Notes under the pieces: generated by a model
What the model saw: the letters and a program-made list of their open reading frames with translations, nothing else
Database searches by the model: none
What the model was told of the DNA's origin: nothing
Made by a program: the position numbers and the translations under genes
Part shown: piece by piece, positions 1 through 9,685 of the stretch
How the letters are laid out: each line of letters starts with the position of its first letter
Position numbering within the stretch: the first letter of the stretch is position 1
Source of the DNA: Gracilaria domingensis
Taxonomy: Eukaryota; Rhodophyta; Florideophyceae; Gracilariales; Gracilariaceae
Direction of reading: 5' to 3'
Assembly: GCA_022539475.1 (NCBI GenBank)
Contig: VCMS01000465.1
Span: forward strand, 1 to 45,722
DNA length: 45,722 nucleotides

Positions 1-60
1 ACCCGTTCTGTATCAAGGTCCGTGGCCGACTAACGGTTGGTGATTCCCTCGCGCATTCGA

Positions 61-898
61 GGTTGAATGACATCGGCTTATCTCATAAGGGCAGTCGAGT
101 CACACCCACAAAATCGTGGTACCACACTCGTTACAGACGAGGATCCTACACCTTTCGCATTACGCAAAGTTAGGTGGCCACGCAGGTGGACGGAAATTGT
201 ACCTCACTTTGAGGAGAGATTTCTACTGGCCCGCCATGGTGGTGGATTGTTACGCTACGGTACGCTTCTGCGCCGATTGCGCGAAAAACCGCGTGAAGCT
301 GCGAAAGAATTCCAAGAAAGTGAAACTATTCCCTGCGAGGGTGCCGCTTGAATTTGTGGCAATCGATATTCTCGGACCGTTGCTTACCACTCGAAGAGGT
401 AACACGTTCCTTCTCGTTATCACGGATCGCTTCTCGGAACTGGTTCGGACAGTACCTCTAAAGAGGATCACCGCGTTCACGGTCGCGCAGGAATTCGCCA
501 CGCACTGGATCTTCGTGTACTGTCCTCCTGTGGAGTTATTATCCGATAACGGAAAGCAATTCGCATCCCGGTTCTTCCAGGATGTCTGCCGCATCATGGA
601 CGTGAAGAAGCTCTTCACGACCACTTACCATTCCCAATGTAATGGGCAAGTTGAACGGTATAACCGTACGATGTTGGCATCTCTCCGTTCCTACGTTGCT
701 GACCACCCAAAAACATGGGACTTATACACCGACGCGTTAACCTTTGCGTATAACACGCAGGTACACAAGACTACTAGTGTTTCCCCATTCGAACTGGTTT
801 TGTCAAGGACACCCCCGCCATTGGCGTTAGAATCACAAGCTACCTTGGGCAGTTTCCCATCTGTGGGTGATTATCGCCAACAATGGAAAGACTCGTAA
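61..898 (+). pseudogene. Ty3/gypsy integrase (fragment of pol, element A)
   Basis: The frame from about 110 to 898 encodes an integrase: an HHCC-type zinc-binding part with HLSHYAKL and later CADCAKN, then the catalytic core with FVAIDILG (first Asp), LLSDNGKQF (second Asp) and NGQVERYN (catalytic Glu), then the SPFELVLSR region. Upstream of 110 the homologous reading is in another frame, so a frameshift lies near 75-110. At about 885-898 the frame shifts again and the protein continues in the frame of 883-2652. In the intact relative (element C) these pieces form one continuous pol. It is therefore a decayed integrase cut by the window edge and two frameshifts. No host function is implied. 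Confidence 0.85.
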
Positions 899-2652
899 CG
901 AAGTTAGTACCGGCTGCCCGGAAGTCAATGGCGAAAGCCCAAGCCGCTTACAAGCGTGATTTTGATGCTCGCTTGCGAGGAAGGACCCCTGAACCCCTTA
1001 CGGTGGGAAACCATGTCTTCGTACGGAAGGAACACTACAACCCTGAAAAGGGCAAACGTCATAAGCTCTCGCCTGTGGCGGATGGACCGTACAAGGTAAT
1101 CTCGGTTGCACCGGACACTGTTGTAGTCGAGATCGCTGAAGCGCATGAGCGGATCTCCCGCCACCGCGTGGTAATGGCCCCTCCACCCTCGTCTGAGGTT
1201 ACCCAGTCTGATACAGAGCCCGTGTCTACGGATTCCACAACACCGGTACCACCGGAAACAAATGTGATGACAAGACCGTCCATCCTGCCCCACCCCCACC
1301 GAGGCCTTACAGACCTCCCAATAGAGTCGGTGCCGCCGACTGTGTCGGACAATGATCGCCACCAGGGCACCCCCGTTTCTGTCCCATCGCTAGGTTCACC
1401 TACCCGCGATGCGGGACATTCTGTTACTCCCCACGCCGCTCCATCTAAGAAGGGGGAGGAGGTTATCAGCTCTGCTGAGAGTCATAAGCCGACGTCGCGT
1501 CGTGAGGACAACCGTGAAGCACGGACTATACGGAGCTCTCCGGATGTTCCGGCCAGTGCGCGGCCATCGCGTCCGCAACCCACGCTCGCACGCCGCACAC
1601 ACAGCCCCGTTGCCGTGAAGTCTACACCGTCGCCGGATAAAGACACTCACGCAGAAGCGGATTCGGTTAAGTCAACAGAACCTCGTGGCCAACCAGCCGC
1701 GCTGGGTCGAACGAAGTCGAAAAATGTCGCCGGCATCACGCCGACGCCGTCGGAACGAAGCCCCACTGTGGAAAGCGCATCGACATCGCGGCCCGCCGCG
1801 CGACGCGACGCAGAACGACCAGGAATCCTGGAAAATCCTGCGGAGCAGGCACGAGCTGAGGAAAAAGAAGTCCCGAGCAACTCGGTAGAACCCGGCGGTG
1901 CAGCCGTGGGAATGCCGGACACTCCGGGAAGGGTTCACGTCATGGACGGTACGGCACCAAATATTGGGCATAAAATATCCGCGCAAGCGCAGGCGCGCGC
2001 GGAGATCACGAGATCGCAAGCCGCCGGCGGTGTCGATAACCCCGGTAACCCGGAAGTAACGGTTCAGAACGGGAATTTGAGCAAAGAAAGAAAAGGCCCA
2101 ACCGCGCAGCCGTTGGAGGACACCTGTAACAGGGAGGCGGTTCTCCCGAGGGAGCTTGACAGCCAACCGTCACTACAGTCACGTGCACGCACGGTTGAGA
2201 AGCCACCCGAGGTGGGACTCTCCGACGCAAACGGACAAGGCGAGCACACAGCTATGCCGACGCCGCCGAAGCGGAAGGACCCACGCCGACTGGCGGTACG
2301 CAGCGACATCGAAAGCACTCCCCCTCGGAGGGAACTGGCGACGCAAAGCCAGGCGCGCGCTGTTACCCCCGTCACGGGAACCGTTCCCCCGCAAGGGTTG
2401 TCGACCGATGAAGTAACAATAACACGGCAAGGCCGGCAGGTGTACATTCAGGAGTACATTGTCGACCGAATTGTCAGGCATAACTGCGACCAGGAAGGCA
2501 TTTTGCAAAACCGCGTCCGTTGGTACGGCTACGACCCAGAGTGGGATACATACGAACCTATCGAGCACCTGCCACGCTCGAAGGTCGTACAGTACCACCG
2601 CTCCGCGCGGACAGCCACACCAGCGACGCTGGACGATGCCCAAGTGGGATAA
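883..2652 (+). CDS. Pol C-terminus: integrase tail, long linker, chromodomain (element A)
   Basis: An open frame of 589 codons. The first ~100 residues match the integrase C-terminal part of element C, including AAYKRDFDAR and YNPEKGKRHKLSP, the GPF/GPY-like region of chromoviruses. About 400 residues rich in Pro, Ser, Thr, Glu and Arg follow and look disordered. The last ~60 residues are a chromodomain: EYIVDRIV, then RVRWYGYDPEWDTYEPIEHL, giving candidate aromatic-cage residues Tyr, Trp and Tyr. Integrase-fused chromodomains are known to steer chromovirus integration by reading histone marks. The ATG at 883 is probably not a genuine start; this is the downstream half of a frameshifted pol. 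The linker staying open in two elements suggests selection on the protein. Confidence 0.8.
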   Translation: MERLVTKLVPAARKSMAKAQAAYKRDFDARLRGRTPEPLTVGNHVFVRKEHYNPEKGKRHKLSPVADGPYKVISVAPDTVVVEIAEAHERISRHRVVMAPPPSSEVTQSDTEPVSTDSTTPVPPETNVMTRPSILPHPHRGLTDLPIESVPPTVSDNDRHQGTPVSVPSLGSPTRDAGHSVTPHAAPSKKGEEVISSAESHKPTSRREDNREARTIRSSPDVPASARPSRPQPTLARRTHSPVAVKSTPSPDKDTHAEADSVKSTEPRGQPAALGRTKSKNVAGITPTPSERSPTVESASTSRPAARRDAERPGILENPAEQARAEEKEVPSNSVEPGGAAVGMPDTPGRVHVMDGTAPNIGHKISAQAQARAEITRSQAAGGVDNPGNPEVTVQNGNLSKERKGPTAQPLEDTCNREAVLPRELDSQPSLQSRARTVEKPPEVGLSDANGQGEHTAMPTPPKRKDPRRLAVRSDIESTPPRRELATQSQARAVTPVTGTVPPQGLSTDEVTITRQGRQVYIQEYIVDRIVRHNCDQEGILQNRVRWYGYDPEWDTYEPIEHLPRSKVVQYHRSARTATPATLDDAQVG

Positions 2653-3041
2653 GGTTGCCGTGGAAACGGAAGGATACCATGTTGGTAACACACGTCATGT
2701 GACGGGAATTGGGCCCACACCACCTAGATGGAATGCCTGTCGCATTGACGGTTCGACCGGCTCGAGCCGTGAGAACACCGATTTTCGGAAGGAAGGCTCA
2801 CTCCTGAGGGTTTTTCATCCAGCTCGCTGGTAATGGTCTCGCTGCCACCCCATGAGCATGGTTTTTCCCCTTGGAACAGTGCGTTTTTCGCAGCGCATCG
2901 TATCGCATTGCATTAGCCGGCTATGCCGGTGAGGAAGGAATACACCGTCGAAGACGTGAATGAAGCAAAGAATCTTTTTATCTCAAGGCTATACTACTGT
3001 GAACAGGTAATTACCCACGCATGGGGATGCTCGGCTCCCGT
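2653..3041 (+). other. Non-coding spacer after pol in element A
   Basis: 389 bp between the pol stop and the end of the antisense ORFs. I see no convincing gene. It has short inverted repeats such as GCCGGCTATGCCGG near 2914-2927. It is probably the 3' untranslated part of the element. Confidence 0.4.
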
Positions 3042-3419
3042 TTACTGGCCGTCGCCATCGCCCTCATTCTGAGGAGGCATACCGCCAAAGCGTTGAGCCA
3101 AGGCATCCGCCATAGCAATGACGTCGCCAGAGGCCGCACTAGCACTTAAACCCGCGCCGCGGAGGAAGCGAGCGATAATCGCACCTTCGTTCACACCCGC
3201 TGGCCGGGGATGAGCTGCAGCAGCCGCAACAGCGGGAAAAGCCGGCTGAGCCGGAATGGGTACCCGAATTGGAACCGGAGTGGGAGCGATGAAGTCAGCC
3301 GCCGAGGCGGAGCCGACAACCCGAGCAGAGCCGGCGGTCTCCCCCGCAGGGGTTGCGTCGATCTCTTCGATCATCTCGATATCGTCACCTCCCGTGTCCT
3401 CGGGCTGATTATCCACCAT
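3042..3419 (-). CDS. Small antisense ORF overlapping the 3' end of the previous one (unknown)
   Basis: 125 codons from an ATG at 3419, overlapping the larger antisense ORF by 49 bp in another frame. The N-terminus is acidic (MVDNQPEDTGGDDIEMIEEI), followed by an Ala/Pro-rich middle and the end AMADALAQRFGGMPPQNEGD. It could be a separate small protein, or the C-terminal continuation of the larger ORF after a frameshift or ribosomal slippage in the overlap. No domain recognised. The biased composition lowers confidence that it is a separate gene. Confidence 0.35.
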   Translation of the reverse strand: MVDNQPEDTGGDDIEMIEEIDATPAGETAGSARVVGSASAADFIAPTPVPIRVPIPAQPAFPAVAAAAAHPRPAGVNEGAIIARFLRGAGLSASAASGDVIAMADALAQRFGGMPPQNEGDGDGQ

Positions 3420-4975
3420 TGGATCTCCCCGAGGTACTCTCGGTAATACTCATCCGAGTTCACAAACCCAGTTGGGTGATCGGCCGGCACGGGCCGGGGA
3501 GCAGAACGGAGCGCACCCGCTTCCTCAGCGGTAATCTCCCGATAATCCCACGGGTCGAAGAAGACATAATCGCATGCAAGAGCGGTATTTCTTCCCAGAC
3601 CTGGGCCGTATCCACCCGTGTTCGGGGAATCACCGCGACTACTCTGAGAAAGAGGCACTTCGGTCCAGTCGATACTATCGATATAATCGAGAAGGCTCAA
3701 CACCTTGTCGTTGTTGGCACGACCCCCGAGGGGGACTTCCAAGTCCAAACTTCGGATGGCCGCCCGCACGCGGGGAGGGATGAACCACAGTCGATACTGG
3801 TCATATGCCTCAGCGAGGACAAACGCCACGGTGCGGACAGCCCACTTGGTGACGACAACCGACCACAACCCAGTCTTGGGATCTGTGAGCAGGTATGACC
3901 CTAAGTAGGTGAACACCGGGGGCAACTCGATGTAGCACCCCCGGCATGCCTCGAGGTAACTCCACCACTCTGGCAGAAGTACATACCGACCCTGTCGGTG
4001 CGCAGCCGCGATATGGCGGATCTCCACGTTCTGATATGGAGCGAAGTACCCAAATTGGGATCGAGACCGCCTTTCATGGCGGATGAAGTTCTGAAGGAAG
4101 TTAGACCGCGAACGGCGGGGGAGATATCGAAACTCAGCCCGAAGAATCGGTCTTTTCCAGCATATGGCTTCCTGCCGTGCAACGGGCATTCCCCGTCAGG
4201 CGAAGGTTTCCAACTCCGCTAGGCGGTCACAGTAACTGATTTCCCCGCGGGTGCGGTAAAACGCCACATCGAAGTCCATCCCTGGCGGGATAGGAAACTC
4301 GAACGGCGCCCGGCCTTGCCGTTTGTAAGCCACCATTACAAAGTTGGCATGGGCTTCTTCCCGGGATTGCCGATTCTCCCGCGCTACCTGATGGACAGGA
4401 ATCGCGATGCGCGTGCGCCAATCCCACGAAGTGGTCACCATTGCCGGGAGGTCCCCCGGAAGGGTGTTGCGTCCGTCGGCATACTCAGTGATGAGGCTTT
4501 CATTGAACACCGCAGTTGGGTGGAACCACGGTGCGAGCCGGAGGCGCCTCGCATGTCGCCAGTTCGCCGGGTTGAGCCCTACAAGGGAGTTGAAAGACGG
4601 CCAGACCACACCTGGATGGAACCCGAGGACGGGGCCCGCGAGAGCGGCATGCTGCGCGGAGGATCCTGCAGCAGGGTTCGATTGCCCCGCGGACGGGTTG
4701 GAGCCCTGTTGAGGGAGCGGAACGGAGCGGAATCCGGTGAGGCCCCCTTTTGGGAACAGTGGTTGGTTCGGAGGCTGGTTCGGTGGAACACCACTCATAG
4801 TGAGGTCTAGTTCCGGTGTCGGAGGAAAGTTGATCGCAGGAGCGAGAGAGAGTTCGGTACTCTGAGGAGGTGCTGCTGCTGCAGAAGCAGGGAGCACGTC
4901 GTTGACGGGAGAAGGAGAAGAACATACCGGAGGAGCGGGGAGCGCTGCACTTATATCTTCTTGGCTCGGCGCCAT
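3371..4975 (-). CDS. Antisense ORF between pol and 3' LTR of element A (function unknown, one internal stop)
   Basis: The start ATG at 4975 is only about 44 bp from the 3' LTR, and the frame runs opposite to pol. It is open for 259 codons to a TGA at 4196-4198, then continues in the same frame (MPVARQEAICWKRP from 4189) to 3371, together about 530 residues. The first ~90 residues are rich in Pro, Ala and Ser. The rest is globular-looking and rich in aromatics (PSFNSLVGLNPANWRHARR, LLPEWWSYLEACRG, WSVVVTKWAVRTVAFVLAEA). I recognise no domain. Because pol and LTR flank it on both sides, it appears to belong to the retroelement. Additional antisense ORFs between pol and the 3' LTR are known in some plant Ty3 lineages. 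The TGA could be decay, readthrough or a sequence error. Confidence 0.5.
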
Positions 4976-5005
4976 CCTGCCCTCGTCGAGGTTGTATTAC
5001 CGCCT

Positions 5006-5016
5006 AAGGAGGGGGA
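5006..5016 (+). promoter_or_regulatory. Polypurine tract (PPT) of element A
   Basis: An 11-base all-purine run (AAGGAGGGGGA) ends two bases before the 3' LTR, the expected place for the primer of plus-strand DNA synthesis. Element C has an equivalent tract at its 3' LTR. Confidence 0.75.
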
Positions 5017-5018
5017 TA

Positions 5019-5771
5019 TGTAGTGCAACGCTCATCTATGAGTATTCTGACTGGACTTAGTCATATTTCCCGTTTACGGGTTTGCCTGGTACACACCAGT
5101 ATATGACTAGTAGTTCAACTAGTAATTTACTAGTGGTTGCCATTGAGATGGTTCGGACACGTGGGACATGGTGGAGCTGATCGGATGTTGGCCACTACAC
5201 GTGGACGGTTGGCACAATTAGTGGGAAGTTTAATTAATATTATTTATTAATTTTAGTAAGGACACTACTTAGTGCGACGGCGTCGCCGCCGTCACACCAG
5301 TAAAGTGCCACAACCAGGGTGATCCTACTTCAAGGATCTTGGCTCTAGCCACTCTCGCCTTCGGCGGTGCACAACTCCTTATCGGAGGGACTCCCCGTTG
5401 TAACGGTGGGGCTATCCACCCTGCGTCTCCACAGAACAAAACTTTGGGAGTGTTATAACCATCTGTTGTCGTGTTCGACCCTGTATAGGGAATAACCCGG
5501 CGATACGCCTTACCTCTCTTTTCCCTCTCTCTCTCCTATCTTTCCCTTTCCCCACTCCGTGGTTTCGTCCCTCTTCGAGGCTACTACATTCGCGTGCGAG
5601 TCACCCTTCTCTGCTCAACTCTCAACGCCCCGTCGTGACGGTTTGGCCCCGGTCTTGCACCCGGCTACTTGCGCAATTCCAGAGAGGCTCTGTTCTCTGG
5701 GTTGCCATCAGTGGAGGAAGATCCCAAACGCCTTCGTGGTGATTTTCCTGCGTGCATGCCATTGCACTACA
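5019..5771 (+). repeat. 3' LTR of element A (753 bp)
   Basis: It begins TGTAGTGCAA and ends TTGCACTACA, a perfect 10-bp terminal inverted repeat with the canonical TG...CA ends, right after a polypurine tract. Inside, three copies of the palindrome ACTAGT lie at 5106, 5118 and 5129, and an AT-rich TATA-like stretch spans about 5229-5256. Beyond the shared terminal bases its sequence is clearly different from the LTRs of elements B and C, so A is a separate subfamily. Confidence 0.85.
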
Positions 5772-6574
5772 AATTTTGGTGTTCCTGATGCCAAGAATTA
5801 TCTGAATCTTCCGTCACTGGGGTAGTGTGCTACGTGTGCGCACACCAAATACTGGGAAATCGCGGTCCAACGCCACAACTTCAAGCAATTTTATTCGTTG
5901 TCAATCTTGGGTATTTTGGTGTTCCTGATGCCCGATTTTATCTGAATCTTCCGTCAATAGGTTCTACCATGCTGAGCACACACAATACTGGAAATCGCTC
6001 CACGCATCAACTTCAGCAATTTTGCTCGTCTTATCACCTCTGTTTTGGTATTTTGTTGTTTCTGATGCCCGCTTTATCTGAATCGTCTGTCAATAGGTGT
6101 CCTACGTGTGCGCACACACATACTGGAATCGCGGTCAACGCCATCAACTTCATAATTTTAGTCGTTGGTCAATTGTTTTAATATTTTGTGTTCCTGATGC
6201 CCCGACTGTTATCTGAATCTTCCGTCAATAGGTGTGCTACGTGTGCGCACACACATACTGGGAAATCGCGGTCCAACGCCATCAACTTCAGCAATTTTAG
6301 TCGTTGACACTCTGTTTTGCTATTTTGGTGTTCCTGATACCCGATTTATCTGAATCTTCTGTCACTCGGTGTGCTACGTGTGCGCACACACATACTGGAA
6401 AATCGCGGTCCAACGCCATCAACTTCAGCAATTTTAGTCGTTGTCAATCTGTTTTGCTATTTTGGTGTTCCTGATGCCCGATTTATCTGAATCGTCTGTC
6501 ACTAGGTGTGCTACGTGTGCGCATACACATACTGGAAAATCGCAGTCCAACGCCATCAACTTCATCAATTTTAG
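5772..6574 (+). repeat. Satellite-like tandem array, about six units of ~137 bp
   Basis: The phrase GTTCCTGATG, or a one- or two-base variant, recurs at 5781, 5921, 6058, 6190, 6330 and 6467, with spacings of 140, 137, 132, 140 and 137 bp. Each unit also carries a palindromic core related to GTGTGCGCACAC, followed by ATACTGG and a CAACGCCATCAACTTCA-like stretch. Short ORFs across it (for example 5825-6181) are repeat-derived and not genes. The array is bounded on the left by the LTR of A and on the right by the 5' LTR of B, so both elements sit in or beside it. Confidence 0.85.
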
Positions 6575-7316
6575 TGTAGTGCAAATCGCGCTAATATTAT
6601 GCGCATTTTACAGTGCATATTATATAGTGGGTGTTCATTGCTGGACCCCGGCCTGCTGGCACATTTCTTAGAATTAGTAATTTATTTTTCCTAATAATTT
6701 AGGAATTTACACTGGAACGCCTCGGCCTCCACAGAACTTAGAAGTGCCGACGGCGCGCCAGCTTCACTCAGTAAACCTCAACGAGGCCTTTGGCTCTGAT
6801 CTTCTTGCCGCTTGCGCACGGTCACAAGCCCCATCCTGGGGAATACCGCCGCAATCCCGGGCTGATCAACCAACCTCCGTCTCTGAGGAGTACTAATCCG
6901 TCGTCACGGCACTTGTCTTATCTATTTTATTGTTTTCATTTCCGTCTTACGGCTTTCGCTACTCTGCCCTACATTGTAGGTTTGTCCCACTTGTCTCGGG
7001 AGTTTTCCCGCTTATCGCGAGTCAGTGCTCCGCAGTGCGACTCGTTTGTTGATCTTTTGTCGTCCCATACCGTTGGGCTGGATACCCCCACTCGCTGTGG
7101 CTCGCCGGAACCATCCGGATACCTACGCCGATTCTACCCCTTCTACCTCCGACTGCACGCCCAGATCGGGGCCACCCGGATTTACACCCGGCTCGTGTTG
7201 GCCCTATCGAAGGGTTCTGCCGCTCGACTGCCCTTCACAGGGAGCAGGGACTGAACACCCTGAGGTGCTCGTCCGCGACGCGGCTTGTTGCTTTCCCGTC
7301 GAGGGTTTGCACCACA
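6575..7316 (+). repeat. 5' LTR of element B (742 bp)
   Basis: Starts TGTAGTGCAAA and ends TTTGCACCACA, nearly perfect inverted ends. It matches the minus-strand LTR at 35921-36663 along its whole length with scattered differences, which fixes both borders. The preceding five bases TTTAG could be half of a target-site duplication, but the other end of B is missing. Confidence 0.88.
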
Positions 7317-7319
7317 AAG

Positions 7320-7332
7320 TGGTCTCCCGACC
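7320..7332 (+). promoter_or_regulatory. Candidate primer-binding site (PBS) of element B
   Basis: TGGTCTCCCGACC lies three bases after the 5' LTR. PBSs of LTR retrotransposons usually start TGG because they pair with the CCA end of a tRNA. I cannot tell which tRNA. Confidence 0.6.
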
Positions 7333-7480
7333 TAGAATCGGCTTAATTGGCTAACAATCGTTGGAGCTGGTCCGATTGCTTGGAGCCCAGATAGTTGGGA
7401 ATATCCGTTCTTACGGTTCTCCCATTGTCCGTTTTCGGAAGTTGTTTTGGTTGCCAATTGGCCGACTGCGTCGGTGAACG

Positions 7481-9489
7481 ATGTCGTCCCGTCGCAGGAG
7501 TAGCGCGCCACATGCCGCTTCTGTGCCCGGTTCGTCCAGCTTGCCGGCAAGTTTGCCTCCGTTGCCGAAGGACGCACTGGAGGTGCCAGGCAATGGCGAC
7601 CGGAAACCCGCTTCCCGGGGTCGCCGTTCTGGTAACGGGACACCACCCACTCGTGGGCCAACCGAGACCGCACCTGCGGCTGATTCCGCCGCAGCGGTTG
7701 ACGTTATGTCGTCGCGGTCCGACGAGTATACCCTCCGTGAATTAGAGACTCAGGTTCGCATCCTGCAGAACTCCCAAGTGGGCCTCATCCGGGATATCAC
7801 GAAACTCCGGCAACGGCTCGATGAAGCCAGTGCCCTGGATGTTTCGAGCGACGTCCGTGTTTTACGGTCTGATGTCAACCAGATTAGGGAACACCGACAG
7901 GTGTCGGCTGTCCTGCACGAGCAGGCCTCTGCACGCCTGGACCGCCTGGCTACCCGTCTGGAGACGGTCAAGCAAATCATTATATCTGATGCTGCTGCGC
8001 CGGGAGCCCCGGTTTCTGAGGGTTCGCAGCACTCGCGCCGTTCCCGGGATCGCGCGGCAAAGAAGAAGGGCAAGGTCGAGTGTGACTCGTCTTCTTCATC
8101 CTCTTCTGATGAGGAGGCCCCTAAAAAGGGATCGTCTACCGACTCTTCGGACAGCGCGAAAGAGCGCTCTCGCTATCGTGCATCCCGTTCACGGGCTACT
8201 GAAGCCACCTCTGGTTTTGCACGAGGCCGTACGAAAGGACGGAAACACCTCGGATTGAAGGAATTGATGCCGACAAACTTACTGTATCGAAAGCTGCTAT
8301 CGTACCGATATCATCGGCTTGATGACACGACGCCACAGAGGACCCCACGTGGGACTGGCAAAGTGCGAAATCATCTCCGACAAATGGAGCTCAGACTAAA
8401 GCCCCACAAGTTCTCTGGGGAAGATCCAATTCTTGTCTTGGATTTTCTTAGCCGCTTCGTAGCGGAAGCCGATGTACTTCGGATGAGTGAGGCACAGGCC
8501 TACATCGCGCTGCCGTACTTTTTGACGGGCGTGGCCGAAGATCAATTCAATTCGGTTCGTGGGTCGTCTCGCGCCTCCGAAGGAGGAGTTACGTGATGGC
8601 CGGAAGCGGTACAATATCTTTTGCGCTCTTACGCGACAGACAATGCGACACAAGGTGCTATAGTCGGGCTGCGAGACACGAAGCAAGGTGCCGAAGAGTC
8701 GGAAAGCGTTTATTCGACCGGCCTCAATAAGGCTTTCCACAGATGTGGCAACGTGTTCTCCGCAGCTGAGCGGTGTAGGATGTTTGTTGATGGACTGGAC
8801 CGATCAATTCGGATGTTGGTAGCCCATTATCGGGAGAACAAACGCCGGATTACCTATCTGGAACTCGTTCAATTTGCCAAGCTGAGGGAATTGCAGCTCG
8901 AGCACGCGCTGGCATCAAGACGCGCACGCGCCGACTCCTTCATGTAGAAGGCCTAGACTCTTCACTGCCTTACTCGCGAGGTTCTGTTCAAGGGGGTTAT
9001 GATAATCTACACCTGTTACAGGACGATGGTTCAATGCCTAGTTCGGAATTGCCGTCGACGACGGCGCAGTGTACAGTAGATGTAGACCCCGCTCTGTACG
9101 CCGGACGTCAAGTCCCGGCATTGCCCGTGTCGCACTCGGGCGGATATCGTACGCAACGCCCTGGTTGGAAGGATCCCTACCCTCCGAGACAAGAACGCAG
9201 GCCGCCCAACGCGGACCTTCTTCGTCACCTTATTTGCCACACCTGTTTCAGGCCTGGACAGATCGCTCCAAATTGTCTAATGCCCATACGGGATATGGCG
9301 AAGATCGTGCCTCAATATGAGTCGTTGACGCCCGCCGAGCGGGAACGTGTTCCCGACAAATCGTACCTTCGTGCGAAGGCGGAGACTCAGCCTAGAAACC
9401 AGGAAACGGTGACATCGAATGGTGGAACTGTAGCCGCCCCTGCGGAATCGCAACCTCCGCAGATTGGCGGCGACGCTCAGAAAAACTGA
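7481..9489 (+). pseudogene. gag: gag of element B
   Basis: Starts at ATG 7481 with a Ser/Arg-rich leader, then a probable coiled coil (about residues 85-165), an acidic/Ser tract near 8085-8130, and the capsid-like part (LKPHKFSGEDPILVLDFLSRF, LPYFLTGVAEDQFNSV). A TGA at 8594-8596 stops the frame where element C reads an amino acid. The frame resumes at once but shifts again near 8880 through a one-base deletion. The last part (9034-9489) carries a zinc knuckle CHTCFRPGQIAPNC; element C has CHTCYRPGHIAPNC, so B has lost the zinc-binding His. Gag forms the particle and packages element RNA. This copy cannot make full-length Gag. Confidence 0.82.
9480..9486 (+). promoter_or_regulatory. Candidate -1 frameshift heptamer at the gag/pol junction (B)
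   Basis: GAAAAAC is in register with gag (CAG AAA AAC) and directly followed by the gag stop TGA at 9487. The -1 frame is open from here towards protease. The same heptamer and stop occur in element C at 43956-43962. Confidence 0.5.
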
Positions 9490-9685
9490 GCAAGGGAGCC
9501 TCCAGCAATGGAGAGGCGCCTCCAGCGACGGGGTTTAGAGCGCCTGAGGCTGGAAAGCTTCGCTCCCCGGTCACAATCCTCTCGAGGAAAATGGCCACTA
9601 CAGACGTGGACTCTGAGCACCTTGGTGTCTTGCATCGCCCGTCGGTACGGTCTAAGAATAGCCGGTCCCCGGATAGAGTCCTGTC

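Larger units (their letters stand above)
1..5771 (+). mobile_element. Retroelement A: 3' part of a Ty3/gypsy chromovirus
   Basis: Only the 3' part is present; the window opens inside pol just before the integrase zinc-binding region. In order it has the integrase core, a long low-complexity linker, a chromodomain, about 2.4 kb with ORFs on the opposite strand, a polypurine tract and a complete 3' LTR. The integrase and chromodomain sequences are clear homologues of retroelement C at 35921-45722, so both belong to one chromovirus lineage. The integrase is broken by frameshifts, so this copy is non-autonomous. The 3' LTR abuts satellite DNA, suggesting insertion into or next to the array. Confidence 0.85.

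Noticed and set aside
4665..4690. tRNA T-arm-like GGTTCGATTGCC
   Set aside because: No matching acceptor, D or anticodon arms around it; it lies inside the antisense ORF.
5772..6574. CRISPR-like array
   Set aside because: The repeat covers the whole ~137-bp unit with no unique spacers; this is satellite DNA in a eukaryotic setting.
6790..7254. A 154-codon frame in the LTR of B, also open in the LTR of C (36448-35984)
   Set aside because: The whole LTR is conserved at the nucleotide level, so the shared frame needs no protein explanation; no domain and no known LTR-encoded gene of this kind.
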